From NCBI RefSeq assembly GCF_965278975.1, contig NZ_OZ257126.1, positions 3,162,001 through 3,226,000 of the forward strand: 64,000 nt of DNA. The letters are read 5' to 3'. The notes under the pieces were generated by a model, which saw only the letters and a list, made by a program, of their open reading frames with translations, had not been told where the DNA came from and made no database searches. Both the position numbers and the translations under genes were made by a program. Shown here piece after piece: positions 19,885 through 28,862 of this stretch. The DNA is from Ferrovibrio sp965278975. Lineage in GTDB: Bacteria > Pseudomonadota > Alphaproteobacteria > Ferrovibrionales > Ferrovibrionaceae. Numbering within the stretch: the first letter of the stretch is position 1; each line of letters opens with the position of its first letter.

Positions 19885-20973
19885 ATGCTGTATCATCTGC
19901 TCTACCCGTTGGCGGACGAATTCACCCCGTTCAACCTGTTCCGCTACATCACCTTCCGCACCGGCGGCGCGATCATGACCGCCATGATCCTGAGCTTCGT
20001 GATCGGCGAACCGCTGATCAACTGGCTGCGCGCCAAGCAGGGCAAGGGCCAGCCGATCCGCGATGACGGCCCGGAAAGCCACCTGCTGACCAAGCGCGGC
20101 ACGCCGACCATGGGCGGCTTCCTGATCCTGATCGGCATGGGTACCGGCACGCTGCTTTGGGCTGATCTGACCAACCGCTATGTTTGGGCCGTGCTGATCG
20201 TCACTTTCGGTTTCGGGTTGATCGGCTTCGCCGACGATTACCTCAAGGTGACCAAGCAGAATCCGAAAGGCGTGCCGGGCAAGCTGAAACTGCTTGCCAC
20301 CATCGCCATCAGTGCTGCCGTGGCCTACTGGATCAGCACCATCATGTCGGCGCCGCTGAATGCCAGCCTTGCCGTGCCGTTCTTCAAGGATGTGCTGCTG
20401 AATTTCGGCATCTTCATGCTGCCTTTCGCGGTGTTCGTGATCGTCGGCGCTTCCAACGCGGTGAACCTCACCGACGGCCTGGATGGCCTCGCCATCGTGC
20501 CGGTGATGATTGCGGCGGCCAGCTTCGGCCTGATCGCCTATCTGGTCGGCAACACCGTGTTCGCCAATTATCTGCAGATTCATTATGTGCCCGGTGCCGG
20601 TGAACTCGCCGTGCTGTGCGGCGCCCTGGTCGGCGCCGGCATCGGCTTCCTGTGGTTCAACGCGCCGCCGGCCATGGTGTTCATGGGCGACACCGGCTCG
20701 CTCTCCCTGGGCGGCGCGCTCGGCACCATCAGCGTGATCACCAAGCATGAACTGGTGCTGGCGATCATCGGCGGCCTGTTCGTGCTCGAAACCGTGTCGG
20801 TGATGGTGCAGGTGGCTTCCTTCAAGCTCACCGGCAAGCGCGTCTTCCGCATGGCGCCGCTGCACCATCATTTCGAGAAGAAGGGCTGGAAGGAACCCAC
20901 CGTTGTGATCCGCTTCTGGATCATTGCCGTGATCCTGGCCTTGGCTGGCCTTTCCACCCTGAAGCTGCGGTGA
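19885..20973 (+). CDS. mraY: Phospho-MurNAc-pentapeptide translocase MraY
   Basis: 362 aa, the standard length, with ten membrane segments. Catalytic and Mg2+-binding motifs are clear: FADDYLKV near 115-122, NAVNLTDGLDGLA near 190-202, FMGDTGSLSLGG near 268-279 and the HHHFEKKGW loop near 327-335. MraY transfers phospho-MurNAc-pentapeptide to undecaprenyl phosphate, making lipid I at the inner face of the membrane. The ATG at 19885 follows GAAGGAAA. It lies between murF and murD as in most dcw clusters. Confidence 0.97.
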   Translation: MLYHLLYPLADEFTPFNLFRYITFRTGGAIMTAMILSFVIGEPLINWLRAKQGKGQPIRDDGPESHLLTKRGTPTMGGFLILIGMGTGTLLWADLTNRYVWAVLIVTFGFGLIGFADDYLKVTKQNPKGVPGKLKLLATIAISAAVAYWISTIMSAPLNASLAVPFFKDVLLNFGIFMLPFAVFVIVGASNAVNLTDGLDGLAIVPVMIAAASFGLIAYLVGNTVFANYLQIHYVPGAGELAVLCGALVGAGIGFLWFNAPPAMVFMGDTGSLSLGGALGTISVITKHELVLAIIGGLFVLETVSVMVQVASFKLTGKRVFRMAPLHHHFEKKGWKEPTVVIRFWIIAVILALAGLSTLKLR

Positions 20974-20983
20974 GGCGCTGAGC

Positions 20984-22378
20984 ATGATCGCACTTGAGCA
21001 TAGCAAAGGCAGCAGTCACGCCGTGTTCGGCCTCGCGCGCAGCGGGCTGGCCACGGCGCGCGCGCTTGTTGCCGGCGGTGCCGAAGTGCGGCTGTGGGAT
21101 GATAACGAAGCCTCGCGCCTTGCCGCCGAGCAGGCCGGTTTCAAGACCGTGCCACTGAATGACGCGACGCTTACCGGCTGCACTGCCCTGGTGCTGGCGC
21201 CTGGCGTGCCGCTGACCCATCCGGTGCCGCATGATTGCGTGGCGGCGGCCCAGCGCGTCGGCGTGCCGGTGATCGGCGATGTCGAATTGCTGCTGCGTGA
21301 AACCAGGTCCGCCAAGGAGTCAATTGGTGTCTATGGCGTCACCGGCACCAACGGCAAATCCACCACCACTGCCATGCTCGGTCATGTGCTGAAGGCGGCG
21401 GGCCGCAGCATCGCCATCGGCGGCAATATCGGCGTGCCGGTGCTGGATCTTGAGCGCCTGGGCGAAGATGGCGCCTATCTGCTGGAGATGTCGTCATTCC
21501 AGATCGACCTGACGCCGGGCTGGCAGGCGCGCATCGCCGTGCTGCTCAACATCACGCCGGATCACCTCGACCGCCACGGCACGATGGAGAATTACGCCGC
21601 CATCAAGGCGCGCATCTTCCAGGGCCAGGCCGAAGGCGATACGGCAGTGATCGGCATCGACGACGATTATTGCCATGCCATCTATGCCGAACTGGTCGCC
21701 GAGCAATCCGGCCGCGTCATCTGCGCCATCTCGGCCGAGCAGGTCCTTGAAGATGGCATTTCGGCGGTGAATGGCGTGCTCTACGAACGCGGCGCCAAAG
21801 TGGCGGACCTGTCGCGCTTCCCGGCTCTGCCCGGCAAGCATAACGGGCAGAATATCGCCGCCGTATTCGCCGCCGCGCGTGCCGCCGGGCTGGAAGCGGA
21901 AGCGATTCTCGCGGCCATCGAAAGTTTTCCCGGCCTGAAGCATCGCCTGCAGCAGGTCGGCAGCATCGACGGCATCGCCTGCATCAACGACAGCAAGGCG
22001 ACCAACGCCGAAGCCGCCGAGAAGGCGCTGGCCTGCTTCGATACGATCTACTGGATTGCCGGCGGCAAGGCCAAGGAAGGCGGCATCGCCGCGCTGAAGC
22101 CGCTATTCCCGCGTATCCGCCATGCCTTCCTGATCGGCCATGCCGCGAACGATTTCGCCGCCACCCTGGGCAAGGATGTGCCGCACAGCCTCAGCGGCAG
22201 CCTGGAGCCGGCGATTGATCAGGCGCTGGCCCTGGCGCGGCGCGAGAAGCTGGCCAATGCCGTGCTGCTGCTGTCGCCGGCCTGCGCCTCTTACGACCAG
22301 TTCAAGAGCTTCGAGCATCGCGGCGATGAATTCATCCGCCTGATCCGCGAGCGCCAGGCGAAGGGAGCCGCCGCATGA
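20984..22378 (+). CDS. murD: UDP-MurNAc-L-Ala:D-Glu ligase MurD
   Basis: 464 aa. The N-terminal domain has VFGLARSGLATARALVAGG near 14-32, the ATP-binding P-loop GVTGTNGKSTTTAML near 117-131, EMSSFQIDL near 168-176, and NDSKATNAEAAEKAL near 343-357. It adds D-glutamate to UDP-MurNAc-L-Ala in the cytoplasm. The gene starts 10 bases after mraY. Its stop overlaps the ftsW start (ATGA at 22375-22378), indicating coupled translation. Confidence 0.96.
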   Translation: MIALEHSKGSSHAVFGLARSGLATARALVAGGAEVRLWDDNEASRLAAEQAGFKTVPLNDATLTGCTALVLAPGVPLTHPVPHDCVAAAQRVGVPVIGDVELLLRETRSAKESIGVYGVTGTNGKSTTTAMLGHVLKAAGRSIAIGGNIGVPVLDLERLGEDGAYLLEMSSFQIDLTPGWQARIAVLLNITPDHLDRHGTMENYAAIKARIFQGQAEGDTAVIGIDDDYCHAIYAELVAEQSGRVICAISAEQVLEDGISAVNGVLYERGAKVADLSRFPALPGKHNGQNIAAVFAAARAAGLEAEAILAAIESFPGLKHRLQQVGSIDGIACINDSKATNAEAAEKALACFDTIYWIAGGKAKEGGIAALKPLFPRIRHAFLIGHAANDFAATLGKDVPHSLSGSLEPAIDQALALARREKLANAVLLLSPACASYDQFKSFEHRGDEFIRLIRERQAKGAAA

Positions 22379-23499
22379 TCACCCTGTCGCGCACCGATAC
22401 CTCGATTGTCGGCCGCTGGTGGTGGACTGTCGACCGCTGGCTGCTGATGTCGGTGATGGTGCTGGTGATCGTCGGCTGCGTGCTCACGCTGGCTGCCTCG
22501 CCGGCGGTGGCGAACCGCATCGGCCTGTCCAGCTTCCATTTCGTGCAGCGCCAGTTGATCTTCCTGATCCCGGCCCTGCTGATCATGCTGGCCACGTCGC
22601 TGCTCTCGCCGCTGGGCGTGCGCCGCATCGCCACGCTGGTCTTCATTGGCGCGCTGGTCGGCATGTTCCTTACTTTCGTGATCGGCATGGAAGTGAAGGG
22701 CGCGCATCGCTGGATCTACTTCGCCGGTGTGTCGTTGCAGCCCTCCGAATTCGTCAAGCCGACCTTTGCCGTGGTCTCGGCTTGGTTGTTCGCCGAATGG
22801 CGGCGCGGCAATGGCTTCCCCGGCTGGGCAATCAGCGCCGGCCTCTGCGCCGTTGTGCTCGGCACGCTGCTGTTGCAGCCCGATCTTGGCATGGCAGTGG
22901 TGGTGGCTTCCGTCTGGGCGGCGCAGTTTTTCATCGCCGGCCTGCCGATGCTGCTGGTGATCGTGCTGGCCGGCCTGGGGGCCGCCGGCATCTTCGGTGC
23001 CTATTCGCTGCTGCCGCATGTGGCGGCGCGCATCGACAAGTTCCTCGATCCCTCGGGCAAGGAGAACTACCAGATCGAGCGTGCCATGGAGGCATTCTCC
23101 ACTGGCGGCCTGCTCGGGCGCGGTCCGGGCGAGGGCGCGGTGAAGAATGTGCTGCCCGATGCCCATACCGATTTCATCTTCGCCGTTGCCGGCGAGGAAT
23201 TCGGCCTGTTCGCCTGCCTGTTCATCCTCGCCGTATTCGCCTTCATCGTGCTGCGCTGCTTTGGCCGTCTGATGACCGAGAACAATCTGTTCGTGCTGCT
23301 CGCCGCCGCTGGCCTCACCACGCAGTTCGGCCTGCAGGCGGTGATCAATATCGGCGTCAACCTGCATCTGCTGCCGACCAAGGGCATGACCCTGCCGTTC
23401 ATCTCCTACGGCGGTTCCTCGCTGCTGGCTCTGGCTTTCGCCATGGGCATGCTGCTGGCGCTGACCCGCTGGCGGCCTGAGCACGGAATGGCGCGATGA
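22375..23499 (+). CDS. ftsW: FtsW, septal peptidoglycan glycosyltransferase (SEDS family)
   Basis: 374 aa with about ten membrane segments. SEDS family signatures include GAHRWIYFAGVSLQPSEFVK near 105-124, the catalytic-Asp region QPDLGMAVVV near 166-175, AMEAFSTGGLLGRGPGEG near 238-255, DFIFAVAGEEFG near 265-276, and the C-terminal LPFISYGGSSLLALA near 341-355. FtsW polymerises lipid II at the septum with FtsI. Its 3' end (GGAATGGCGCGATGA) is duplicated 35 bases downstream, where the second copy supplies the start of murG. Confidence 0.95.
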   Translation: MITLSRTDTSIVGRWWWTVDRWLLMSVMVLVIVGCVLTLAASPAVANRIGLSSFHFVQRQLIFLIPALLIMLATSLLSPLGVRRIATLVFIGALVGMFLTFVIGMEVKGAHRWIYFAGVSLQPSEFVKPTFAVVSAWLFAEWRRGNGFPGWAISAGLCAVVLGTLLLQPDLGMAVVVASVWAAQFFIAGLPMLLVIVLAGLGAAGIFGAYSLLPHVAARIDKFLDPSGKENYQIERAMEAFSTGGLLGRGPGEGAVKNVLPDAHTDFIFAVAGEEFGLFACLFILAVFAFIVLRCFGRLMTENNLFVLLAAAGLTTQFGLQAVINIGVNLHLLPTKGMTLPFISYGGSSLLALAFAMGMLLALTRWRPEHGMAR

Positions 23500-23534
23500 G
23501 CGGCATGACCACCACAACGGGGATGGCGCGATGA
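23485..23534 (+). repeat. 15-bp direct repeat across the ftsW-murG junction
   Basis: GGAATGGCGCGATGA (23485-23499) ends ftsW and GGGATGGCGCGATGA (23520-23534) contains the murG start codon. The copies differ at one base and start 35 bases apart. The repeat looks like a local duplication that created the 31-base gap between two genes that are otherwise tightly packed. Confidence 0.75.
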
Positions 23535-24649
23535 AGGCCGGCCCGATCTATCTCGCAGCCGGCGGCACCGGCGGCCATGTCTTCCCGGCGGAAGCGCTGG
23601 CGGTGGAACTCACCGGCCGTGGCCACAAGGTGGCTTTCGTCACCGATCCGCGCGGCAGCGGTTTCGGCAAAGGCATGGCGAATGTGCCGCTCTACCGCGT
23701 GTCATCGGCCACGCCCACCGGCAAGGGCCTGATCGGCAAGGCGCTGGCCGCTATCGCCATCGGCCGTGGCGTGCTGGAAGGGCGCAAGCTGATCCAGCAT
23801 CTGCCGCCGATTGCGGCAGTCGGCTTCGGCGGCTATCCGTCGCTGCCGCTGATGCTGGCGGCGGCACAGCTTCGTGTCCCGACGCTGCTGCATGAACAGA
23901 ATGCGGTGCTCGGTCGTGTCAACCGCCTGCTGGCCAAGCGCGCCGGGATGATCGCGCTGTCTTTCGAGAATACCCACCTGCTGCCGCTGAGCGCGATGAC
24001 CCAGGTGACCGGCAATCCGCTGCGCCCGGCGATCCTGGAAGCCACCGCCGTGCCGTATCAGGCGCCGACTGAGGAAATCCGCCTGCTGGTGCTGGGCGGC
24101 AGCCAGGGTGCGCGCGTCTTCTCCGATGTGGTGCCGGCGGCGCTGGCGGCATTGCCGGAGGAACTGCGCAGCCGCCTGCGCGTGACGCAGCAATGCCGCG
24201 CCGAGGATCTCGACCGCGTACGCGCGCTCTATGCCGAGGCCGGCATTGAAGCCGAAACGAATAATTTCTTCGCCGATGTGGCGCACCGCATCGCTGATAC
24301 GCATCTGCTGATCAGCCGCTCCGGCGCTTCCAGCACCGCCGAGATTGCCGCCATCGGGCGTCCGGCCCTGCTGGTGCCCTATGCCCATGCCACCGATGAC
24401 CACCAGACCGCCAATGCGGAAGCCCTGGTGCGGGCCGGCGGCGCGGTTCGTATCAGCCAGAATGATTTCACCGCCGAACGCGCCGCCCGCGAATTGACTG
24501 CCCTGCTTGGCAACGGCCCCGGCCTGGTCGCCATGGCGGCGGCGGCGAAATCACAAGGGCGGCCCGATGCCACCATGGCTTTGGCCGATCTGGTCGAGCG
24601 CGTGGCGGCGAATTCCAATCAGTCCAGCGTAGCCAGGAGCGTGGCATGA
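23531..24649 (+). CDS. murG: UDP-GlcNAc:lipid I N-acetylglucosaminyltransferase MurG
   Basis: 372 aa. The first G-loop LAAGGTGGHVFPAEALA lies at 8-24 and the second, VLGGSQGARVFSD, near 183-195; DLLISRSGAS-like residues near 260 (HLLISRSGASSTAEI) form the UDP-GlcNAc pocket. It makes lipid II from lipid I on the inner membrane face. The ATG at 23531 is used because LAAGGTGGH then starts at the usual distance. The stop overlaps the murC start by 4 bases (ATGA). Confidence 0.95.
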   Translation: MKAGPIYLAAGGTGGHVFPAEALAVELTGRGHKVAFVTDPRGSGFGKGMANVPLYRVSSATPTGKGLIGKALAAIAIGRGVLEGRKLIQHLPPIAAVGFGGYPSLPLMLAAAQLRVPTLLHEQNAVLGRVNRLLAKRAGMIALSFENTHLLPLSAMTQVTGNPLRPAILEATAVPYQAPTEEIRLLVLGGSQGARVFSDVVPAALAALPEELRSRLRVTQQCRAEDLDRVRALYAEAGIEAETNNFFADVAHRIADTHLLISRSGASSTAEIAAIGRPALLVPYAHATDDHQTANAEALVRAGGAVRISQNDFTAERAARELTALLGNGPGLVAMAAAAKSQGRPDATMALADLVERVAANSNQSSVARSVA

Positions 24650-26073
24650 GGGCGTTGCCTCTCGATATCGGCATCATCCATTTCGTCGGCATCGGCGGCA
24701 TCGGCATGTCGGGCATTGCCGAGGTGATGCACAATCTCGGCTACACGGTGCAGGGCTCCGATATTTCGGCGAACTACAACGTCAAGCGCCTGCGCGATCT
24801 CGGCATCAAGGTGTTCGAGGGCCATGCGGCGGCGAATGTCGCTGAAGCCGAAGTGCTGGTGATCTCCTCTGCGGTGAAGGCGGATAACCCGGAAGTGAAG
24901 GCAGCGCGCGCGCGCCTGATCCCGGTGGTGCGCCGCGCCGAGATGCTGGGCGAACTAATGCGCCTGAAATGGGCCATCGCTATTGCCGGCACCCATGGCA
25001 AGACCACCACCACTTCCATGGTGGCGGCTCTGCTGGAAGCGGCACAGCTTGATCCCACGGTGATCAACGGCGGCATCATCAATGCCTATGGCACCAATGC
25101 GCGCCTGGGCGCGGGCGAGTGGATGGTGGTGGAAGCCGACGAGAGCGACGGCACGTTCCTCAAGCTGCCCGCCACCATCGCGGTGGTGACCAATATTGAT
25201 CCCGAGCATCTGGATCATTACGGCACGTTTGATCGCGTGCGCGACGGCTTCAAGCAGTTCGTCGAAAGCCTGCCGTTCTATGGCTTTGCCGCGCTCTGCA
25301 TCGATCACCCGGAAGTGCAGGCGATGATCGGCCGCATCACGGATCGCCGCGTGGTGTCTTATGGTTTCTCGCCGCAAGCCGATGTGCGGGCGGTGAATTT
25401 GAGCTTCGATGCCACGGGCGCGCATTACGACATCCAGTTTACCAATCGTGTTGATGGCACCATCGACACGGTTACCGGCGTGATGCTGCCGATGTATGGC
25501 AAGCATAATGTGCAGAATTCCCTGGTGGTGGCGGTGATTGCCCGCGAGATGGGCTTCGACCCGGAAGTGATCCGCCGCGCGCTGGGCGGCTTCAAGGGCG
25601 TGAAGCGCCGCTTCACCCGCACCGGAGAAGCCGGCGGCATCGCGGTGATCGATGATTACGGCCATCATCCGGTGGAGATTTCCGCCGTGCTGGCCGCCGC
25701 GCGCCAAGCCACAGCCGGCATGGCGAATGCCAAGGTGATCGCCGTGGTGCAGCCGCATCGCTATACCCGCTTGCGTGATCTGTTCGAGGATTTCTGCACC
25801 TGCTTCAACGATGCCGACACGGTGATCGTCGCCGATGTCTATGCCGCCGGCGAGGCGCCGATCGAGGGCGTGAGCCGCGATGCCCTGGTGGAGGGTCTGC
25901 GCGCGCGCGGCCACCGCAAGGTGATGGCGCTGGATGCGCCCGAGCATCTGGCGCCGCTGGTGCTGCGCGAAGCTACCGCCGGCGACATGGTGGTCTGCCT
26001 CGGTGCCGGCAATATCACCACCTGGGCCAATGCCCTGCCGGCTGAATTGCAGAAACTGATGGGGGCGGCATGA
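24646..26073 (+). CDS. murC: UDP-MurNAc:L-alanine ligase MurC
   Basis: 475 aa. FVGIGGIGMSGIAEVM near 11-26 is the UDP-binding N-terminus. The P-loop GTHGKTTTTSMVA lies near 116-128, EADESDGTF near 163-171, DDYGHHPVEI near 341-350 and VVQPHRYTRL near 366-375. MurC adds L-Ala to UDP-MurNAc, the first step of stem-peptide synthesis. Four-base overlaps with murG and murB imply coupled translation. Confidence 0.97.
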   Translation: MRALPLDIGIIHFVGIGGIGMSGIAEVMHNLGYTVQGSDISANYNVKRLRDLGIKVFEGHAAANVAEAEVLVISSAVKADNPEVKAARARLIPVVRRAEMLGELMRLKWAIAIAGTHGKTTTTSMVAALLEAAQLDPTVINGGIINAYGTNARLGAGEWMVVEADESDGTFLKLPATIAVVTNIDPEHLDHYGTFDRVRDGFKQFVESLPFYGFAALCIDHPEVQAMIGRITDRRVVSYGFSPQADVRAVNLSFDATGAHYDIQFTNRVDGTIDTVTGVMLPMYGKHNVQNSLVVAVIAREMGFDPEVIRRALGGFKGVKRRFTRTGEAGGIAVIDDYGHHPVEISAVLAAARQATAGMANAKVIAVVQPHRYTRLRDLFEDFCTCFNDADTVIVADVYAAGEAPIEGVSRDALVEGLRARGHRKVMALDAPEHLAPLVLREATAGDMVVCLGAGNITTWANALPAELQKLMGAA

Positions 26074-27023
26074 TGGCGGCCCGGCGCATGGATGCGGAAG
26101 GCTTGATCGCGCGGCTGCCCGCCACGCGCGGCAGCTACACCGCGCGTGCGCCGCTTTCCGGCCTCACCTGGTTCCGTGTCGGCGGCCTGGCCGAAGTGTT
26201 GTTCCGTCCCGCCGATCTGGATGATCTTGCGGCTTTCCTGGTCGCCAAGCCCGATGACGTGCCGGTAACGGTGATCGGCGTCGGCTCCAATCTGCTGGTG
26301 CGCGATGGCGGCCTGCCGGGTGTCACCATTCGGCTCGGCAAGGGCTTTTCCGATATCCGCGTTGATGGCGATGTGATCGAGGCCGGTGCTGGCGCTTCCG
26401 ATGTGCGCGTGTCGCTGGTGGCGCAGGAAGCTGGCCTCGCCGGTGTGGAATTTCTGCGCGGTATCCCCGGCACCATCGGCGGCGGTTTGCGCATGAATGC
26501 AGGGGCCTATGGTGCCGAGATGCGCGATGTGGTGCTGGAAGCCAGCGCCATCGATCCGCAGGGCCGCATCCATCGCCTGCTGCCCGACGACCTGAAATTC
26601 GGCTATCGCCATTGCGGCGTGCCGGCGGATTGGATTTTCCTTTCTGCTCGCTTGCAGGCCCGCCCAGGCGACCGCGCCGCGATTGCCGCGCGCATGGCGG
26701 AAATCCAGACCTCGCGCGAGACCACGCAGCCGATCAAGACCGCCACCGGCGGCTCGACCTTCGCCAATCCGCCGGGTGCGAAAGCCTGGGAACTGATCGA
26801 CGCCGCCGGCTGCCGTGGCCTGGTGGTGGGCGATGCCCAGGTGAGCGAACAGCATTGCAATTTCCTGATCAATCGCGGCGCGGCAACGGCCGCCGATCTG
26901 GAGACGCTGGGCGAGACCGTGCGCCGGCGCGTGAAACAGCACAGCGGTATCGAGCTGCATTGGGAAATCCGCCGCGTCGGCCTGCCGCTGGCGGCGAATC
27001 AGGATGAGGAGACCACGCCATGA
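26070..27023 (+). CDS. murB: UDP-N-acetylenolpyruvylglucosamine reductase MurB
   Basis: 317 aa. The FAD-binding PCMH-type fold shows TWFRVGGLAEVLFRPADLDDL near 32-52, GVGSNLLVRDGG near 70-81 and GIPGTIGGGLRMNAGAYG near 130-147. GGSTFANPPGAKAWELIDAAG near 227-247 contains the catalytic Ser of this subgroup. It reduces the enolpyruvyl group with NADPH to give UDP-MurNAc. It begins ATGATG, overlapping the murC stop, and overlaps ddl by 4 bases. Confidence 0.95.
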   Translation: MMAARRMDAEGLIARLPATRGSYTARAPLSGLTWFRVGGLAEVLFRPADLDDLAAFLVAKPDDVPVTVIGVGSNLLVRDGGLPGVTIRLGKGFSDIRVDGDVIEAGAGASDVRVSLVAQEAGLAGVEFLRGIPGTIGGGLRMNAGAYGAEMRDVVLEASAIDPQGRIHRLLPDDLKFGYRHCGVPADWIFLSARLQARPGDRAAIAARMAEIQTSRETTQPIKTATGGSTFANPPGAKAWELIDAAGCRGLVVGDAQVSEQHCNFLINRGAATAADLETLGETVRRRVKQHSGIELHWEIRRVGLPLAANQDEETTP

Positions 27024-27934
27024 GCAAGCATGTTGCCGTGCTGATGGGTGGCTGGTCATCGGAGCGCGAGGTGTCGCTCACCTCTGGCCGCGCCTGTGTG
27101 AAGGCGCTGCAGGACGAGGGCTATCGCGTCACGCCGATCGATGTCGGCCGCGATCTCGCCGAGCAGCTGGTGCGCGTGAAGCCGGATGTGGCCTTCAATG
27201 CGCTGCATGGTCCGTATGGCGAAGATGGTACGGTGCAGGGCCTGCTTGAGATGATCGGTATTCCCTATACCCATTCCGGTGTGCTGGCTTCGGCGCTGGC
27301 GATGAGCAAGCCGATGGCCAAGGCGGTATGGGCCGGCCATGGTCTGCCGTTGGCGGAAGGCAAGGTGGTGCATCGCTCGGCCTTCGCCGCCGGTCCGGTG
27401 ATGCCGCACCCCTATGTGATCAAGCCGCTCAACGAAGGTTCCTCGGTGGGCGTGCATATCGTTTTCGCCGGCGACAATTACCAGCCGCAGGACGATGCCT
27501 CCTGGCGCTTCGGCGAGACCGTGCTGGTGGAGCGCTATATCGCCGGCCGCGAGATTCAGGTGGCGGTGATGGGCAACCGCGTGCTGGGCGGCATCGAAAT
27601 CCAGGCCCATGGCCGCTTCTACGATTACGAAGCCAAGTATACCGATGGCAAGGCGACGCATCTGATGCCGGCGCCGATCCACAAGGATGCCTATGAGCAG
27701 GTCTGTGCGCTGACGCTGGAAGCGCATCTCGCGCTCGGCTGCCGTGGCGTGACTCGCGCCGACTGGCGCTACGACGACACCGCCGGCGAGCCGGGCAAGT
27801 TCTACCTGCTGGAGATCAACACCCAGCCGGGCATGACGCCGCTGTCGCTGGTGCCGGAAATCGCCGCTCATGCCGGCATCGGTTTCGGCGCCCTGGTGCG
27901 CTGGATGGTGGAGGACGCCTCATGCGATCGCTAG
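27020..27934 (+). CDS. ddl: D-alanine--D-alanine ligase Ddl
   Basis: 304 aa. HVAVLMGGWSSEREVSLTSG (4-23) is the N-terminal motif. VIKPLNEGSSVGVHIV near 133-148 is part of the ATP-grasp, and LLEINTQPGMTPLSLVPEIA near 263-282 carries the Mg2+ and substrate-binding residues. It makes the D-Ala-D-Ala dipeptide used by MurF. It overlaps murB by 4 bases and ftsQ by 13. The ftsQ ribosome site GGAGG lies inside its last codons. Confidence 0.95.
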   Translation: MSKHVAVLMGGWSSEREVSLTSGRACVKALQDEGYRVTPIDVGRDLAEQLVRVKPDVAFNALHGPYGEDGTVQGLLEMIGIPYTHSGVLASALAMSKPMAKAVWAGHGLPLAEGKVVHRSAFAAGPVMPHPYVIKPLNEGSSVGVHIVFAGDNYQPQDDASWRFGETVLVERYIAGREIQVAVMGNRVLGGIEIQAHGRFYDYEAKYTDGKATHLMPAPIHKDAYEQVCALTLEAHLALGCRGVTRADWRYDDTAGEPGKFYLLEINTQPGMTPLSLVPEIAAHAGIGFGALVRWMVEDASCDR

Positions 27935-28848
27935 TCGTTCTGGCCGATGACCGCCCCTGCGCACCCTGCGCTCCGCTGCCCCCGCCGCAGCGCCCGAAGG
28001 GTTATTGCCGGCCGCTGCCGCCGGCGCGCAAGAAGCCGAAAAGCGTGCTGTGGCGCCGTGTGCGCTGGGTGCTGGTGTTGACCCTGCTGTTGGGCCTTGG
28101 CGGCGGCGGTGCCTATACCTGGCTGCGCACCGACTGGCCGGACCGCATCCGCAATGAAGTGCAGCTTGCCATCGGCGAGGCCGGTGCGCTGGTGGATCTG
28201 CGGGTCGGCGATATCAGCGTGACCGGCCGCGAGCATACGCCGCCCGATGCGCTGCTGGCCGCAGTTGAAATCGAGCGCGGCGATCCGATCCTGGCCGTCG
28301 ACCTGGATGCCGTGCGCAAGCGCGTCGAGGGTCTGGGCTGGGTGAAAAACGCCGCCGTGTGGCGCCAGCTGCCCGATACGCTGCATATCGAAATCGTGGA
28401 GCGCGAGCCTTTCGCGCGCTGGCAGATCGATCATCAGGTGCGCCTGATCGACCGCGATGGCCGCGTGCTGGATGACGATGACCGCATCGAATTCGCGCAT
28501 CTGCTGCGCCTGGTCGGCCCCGGCGCCTCGGATCAGGCCGCGGCCCTGATCGCGATGCTGGAATCCGAGCCGGTGCTGGGCCGCCGCGTGGTCAATGCCA
28601 TCCGCGTGCGCGAGCGCCGCTGGGATATCGAATTCGACAACGGTGTGATCGCCAAGCTGCCGGAGGAGACTCCGGAACTGGCCTGGCGCCGCCTGATCGA
28701 ACTGGAACAGCGCCACGGCCTGCTGCGGCGCGATTTGGAAAGCGTGGACCTGCGCCTCGACGACCGGCTTATCGTCAAGCTGATGCCGGAAGCGGTGCCG
28801 CCCACGACCAGCACGCCGGCCAAGAAGCCGGCGGCGAAACGGACATAA
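27922..28848 (+). CDS. ftsQ: FtsQ, divisome membrane protein with POTRA domain
   Basis: 308 aa. Architecture: a cytoplasmic Pro/Lys-rich tail (1-48), one membrane segment (VLVLTLLLGLGGGGAYTWL, about 50-68), a POTRA domain near 85-160 (VGDISVTGREHTPPDALLAAV) and the FtsQ beta domain (EREPFARWQIDHQVRLIDRDG near 155-175). It scaffolds FtsL and FtsB at the septum. The start is supported by GGAGG seven bases upstream. The tail contains C13, C16 (CAPC) and C29, unusual in FtsQ. ftsA follows 14 bases later. Confidence 0.93.
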   Translation: MRSLVVLADDRPCAPCAPLPPPQRPKGYCRPLPPARKKPKSVLWRRVRWVLVLTLLLGLGGGGAYTWLRTDWPDRIRNEVQLAIGEAGALVDLRVGDISVTGREHTPPDALLAAVEIERGDPILAVDLDAVRKRVEGLGWVKNAAVWRQLPDTLHIEIVEREPFARWQIDHQVRLIDRDGRVLDDDDRIEFAHLLRLVGPGASDQAAALIAMLESEPVLGRRVVNAIRVRERRWDIEFDNGVIAKLPEETPELAWRRLIELEQRHGLLRRDLESVDLRLDDRLIVKLMPEAVPPTTSTPAKKPAAKRT

Positions 28849-28862
28849 GAAGGGGAAGGCAC

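Noticed and set aside
19465..21006. A 513-codon frame antisense to murF and mraY
   Set aside because: His/Asp-rich shadow of two conserved genes.
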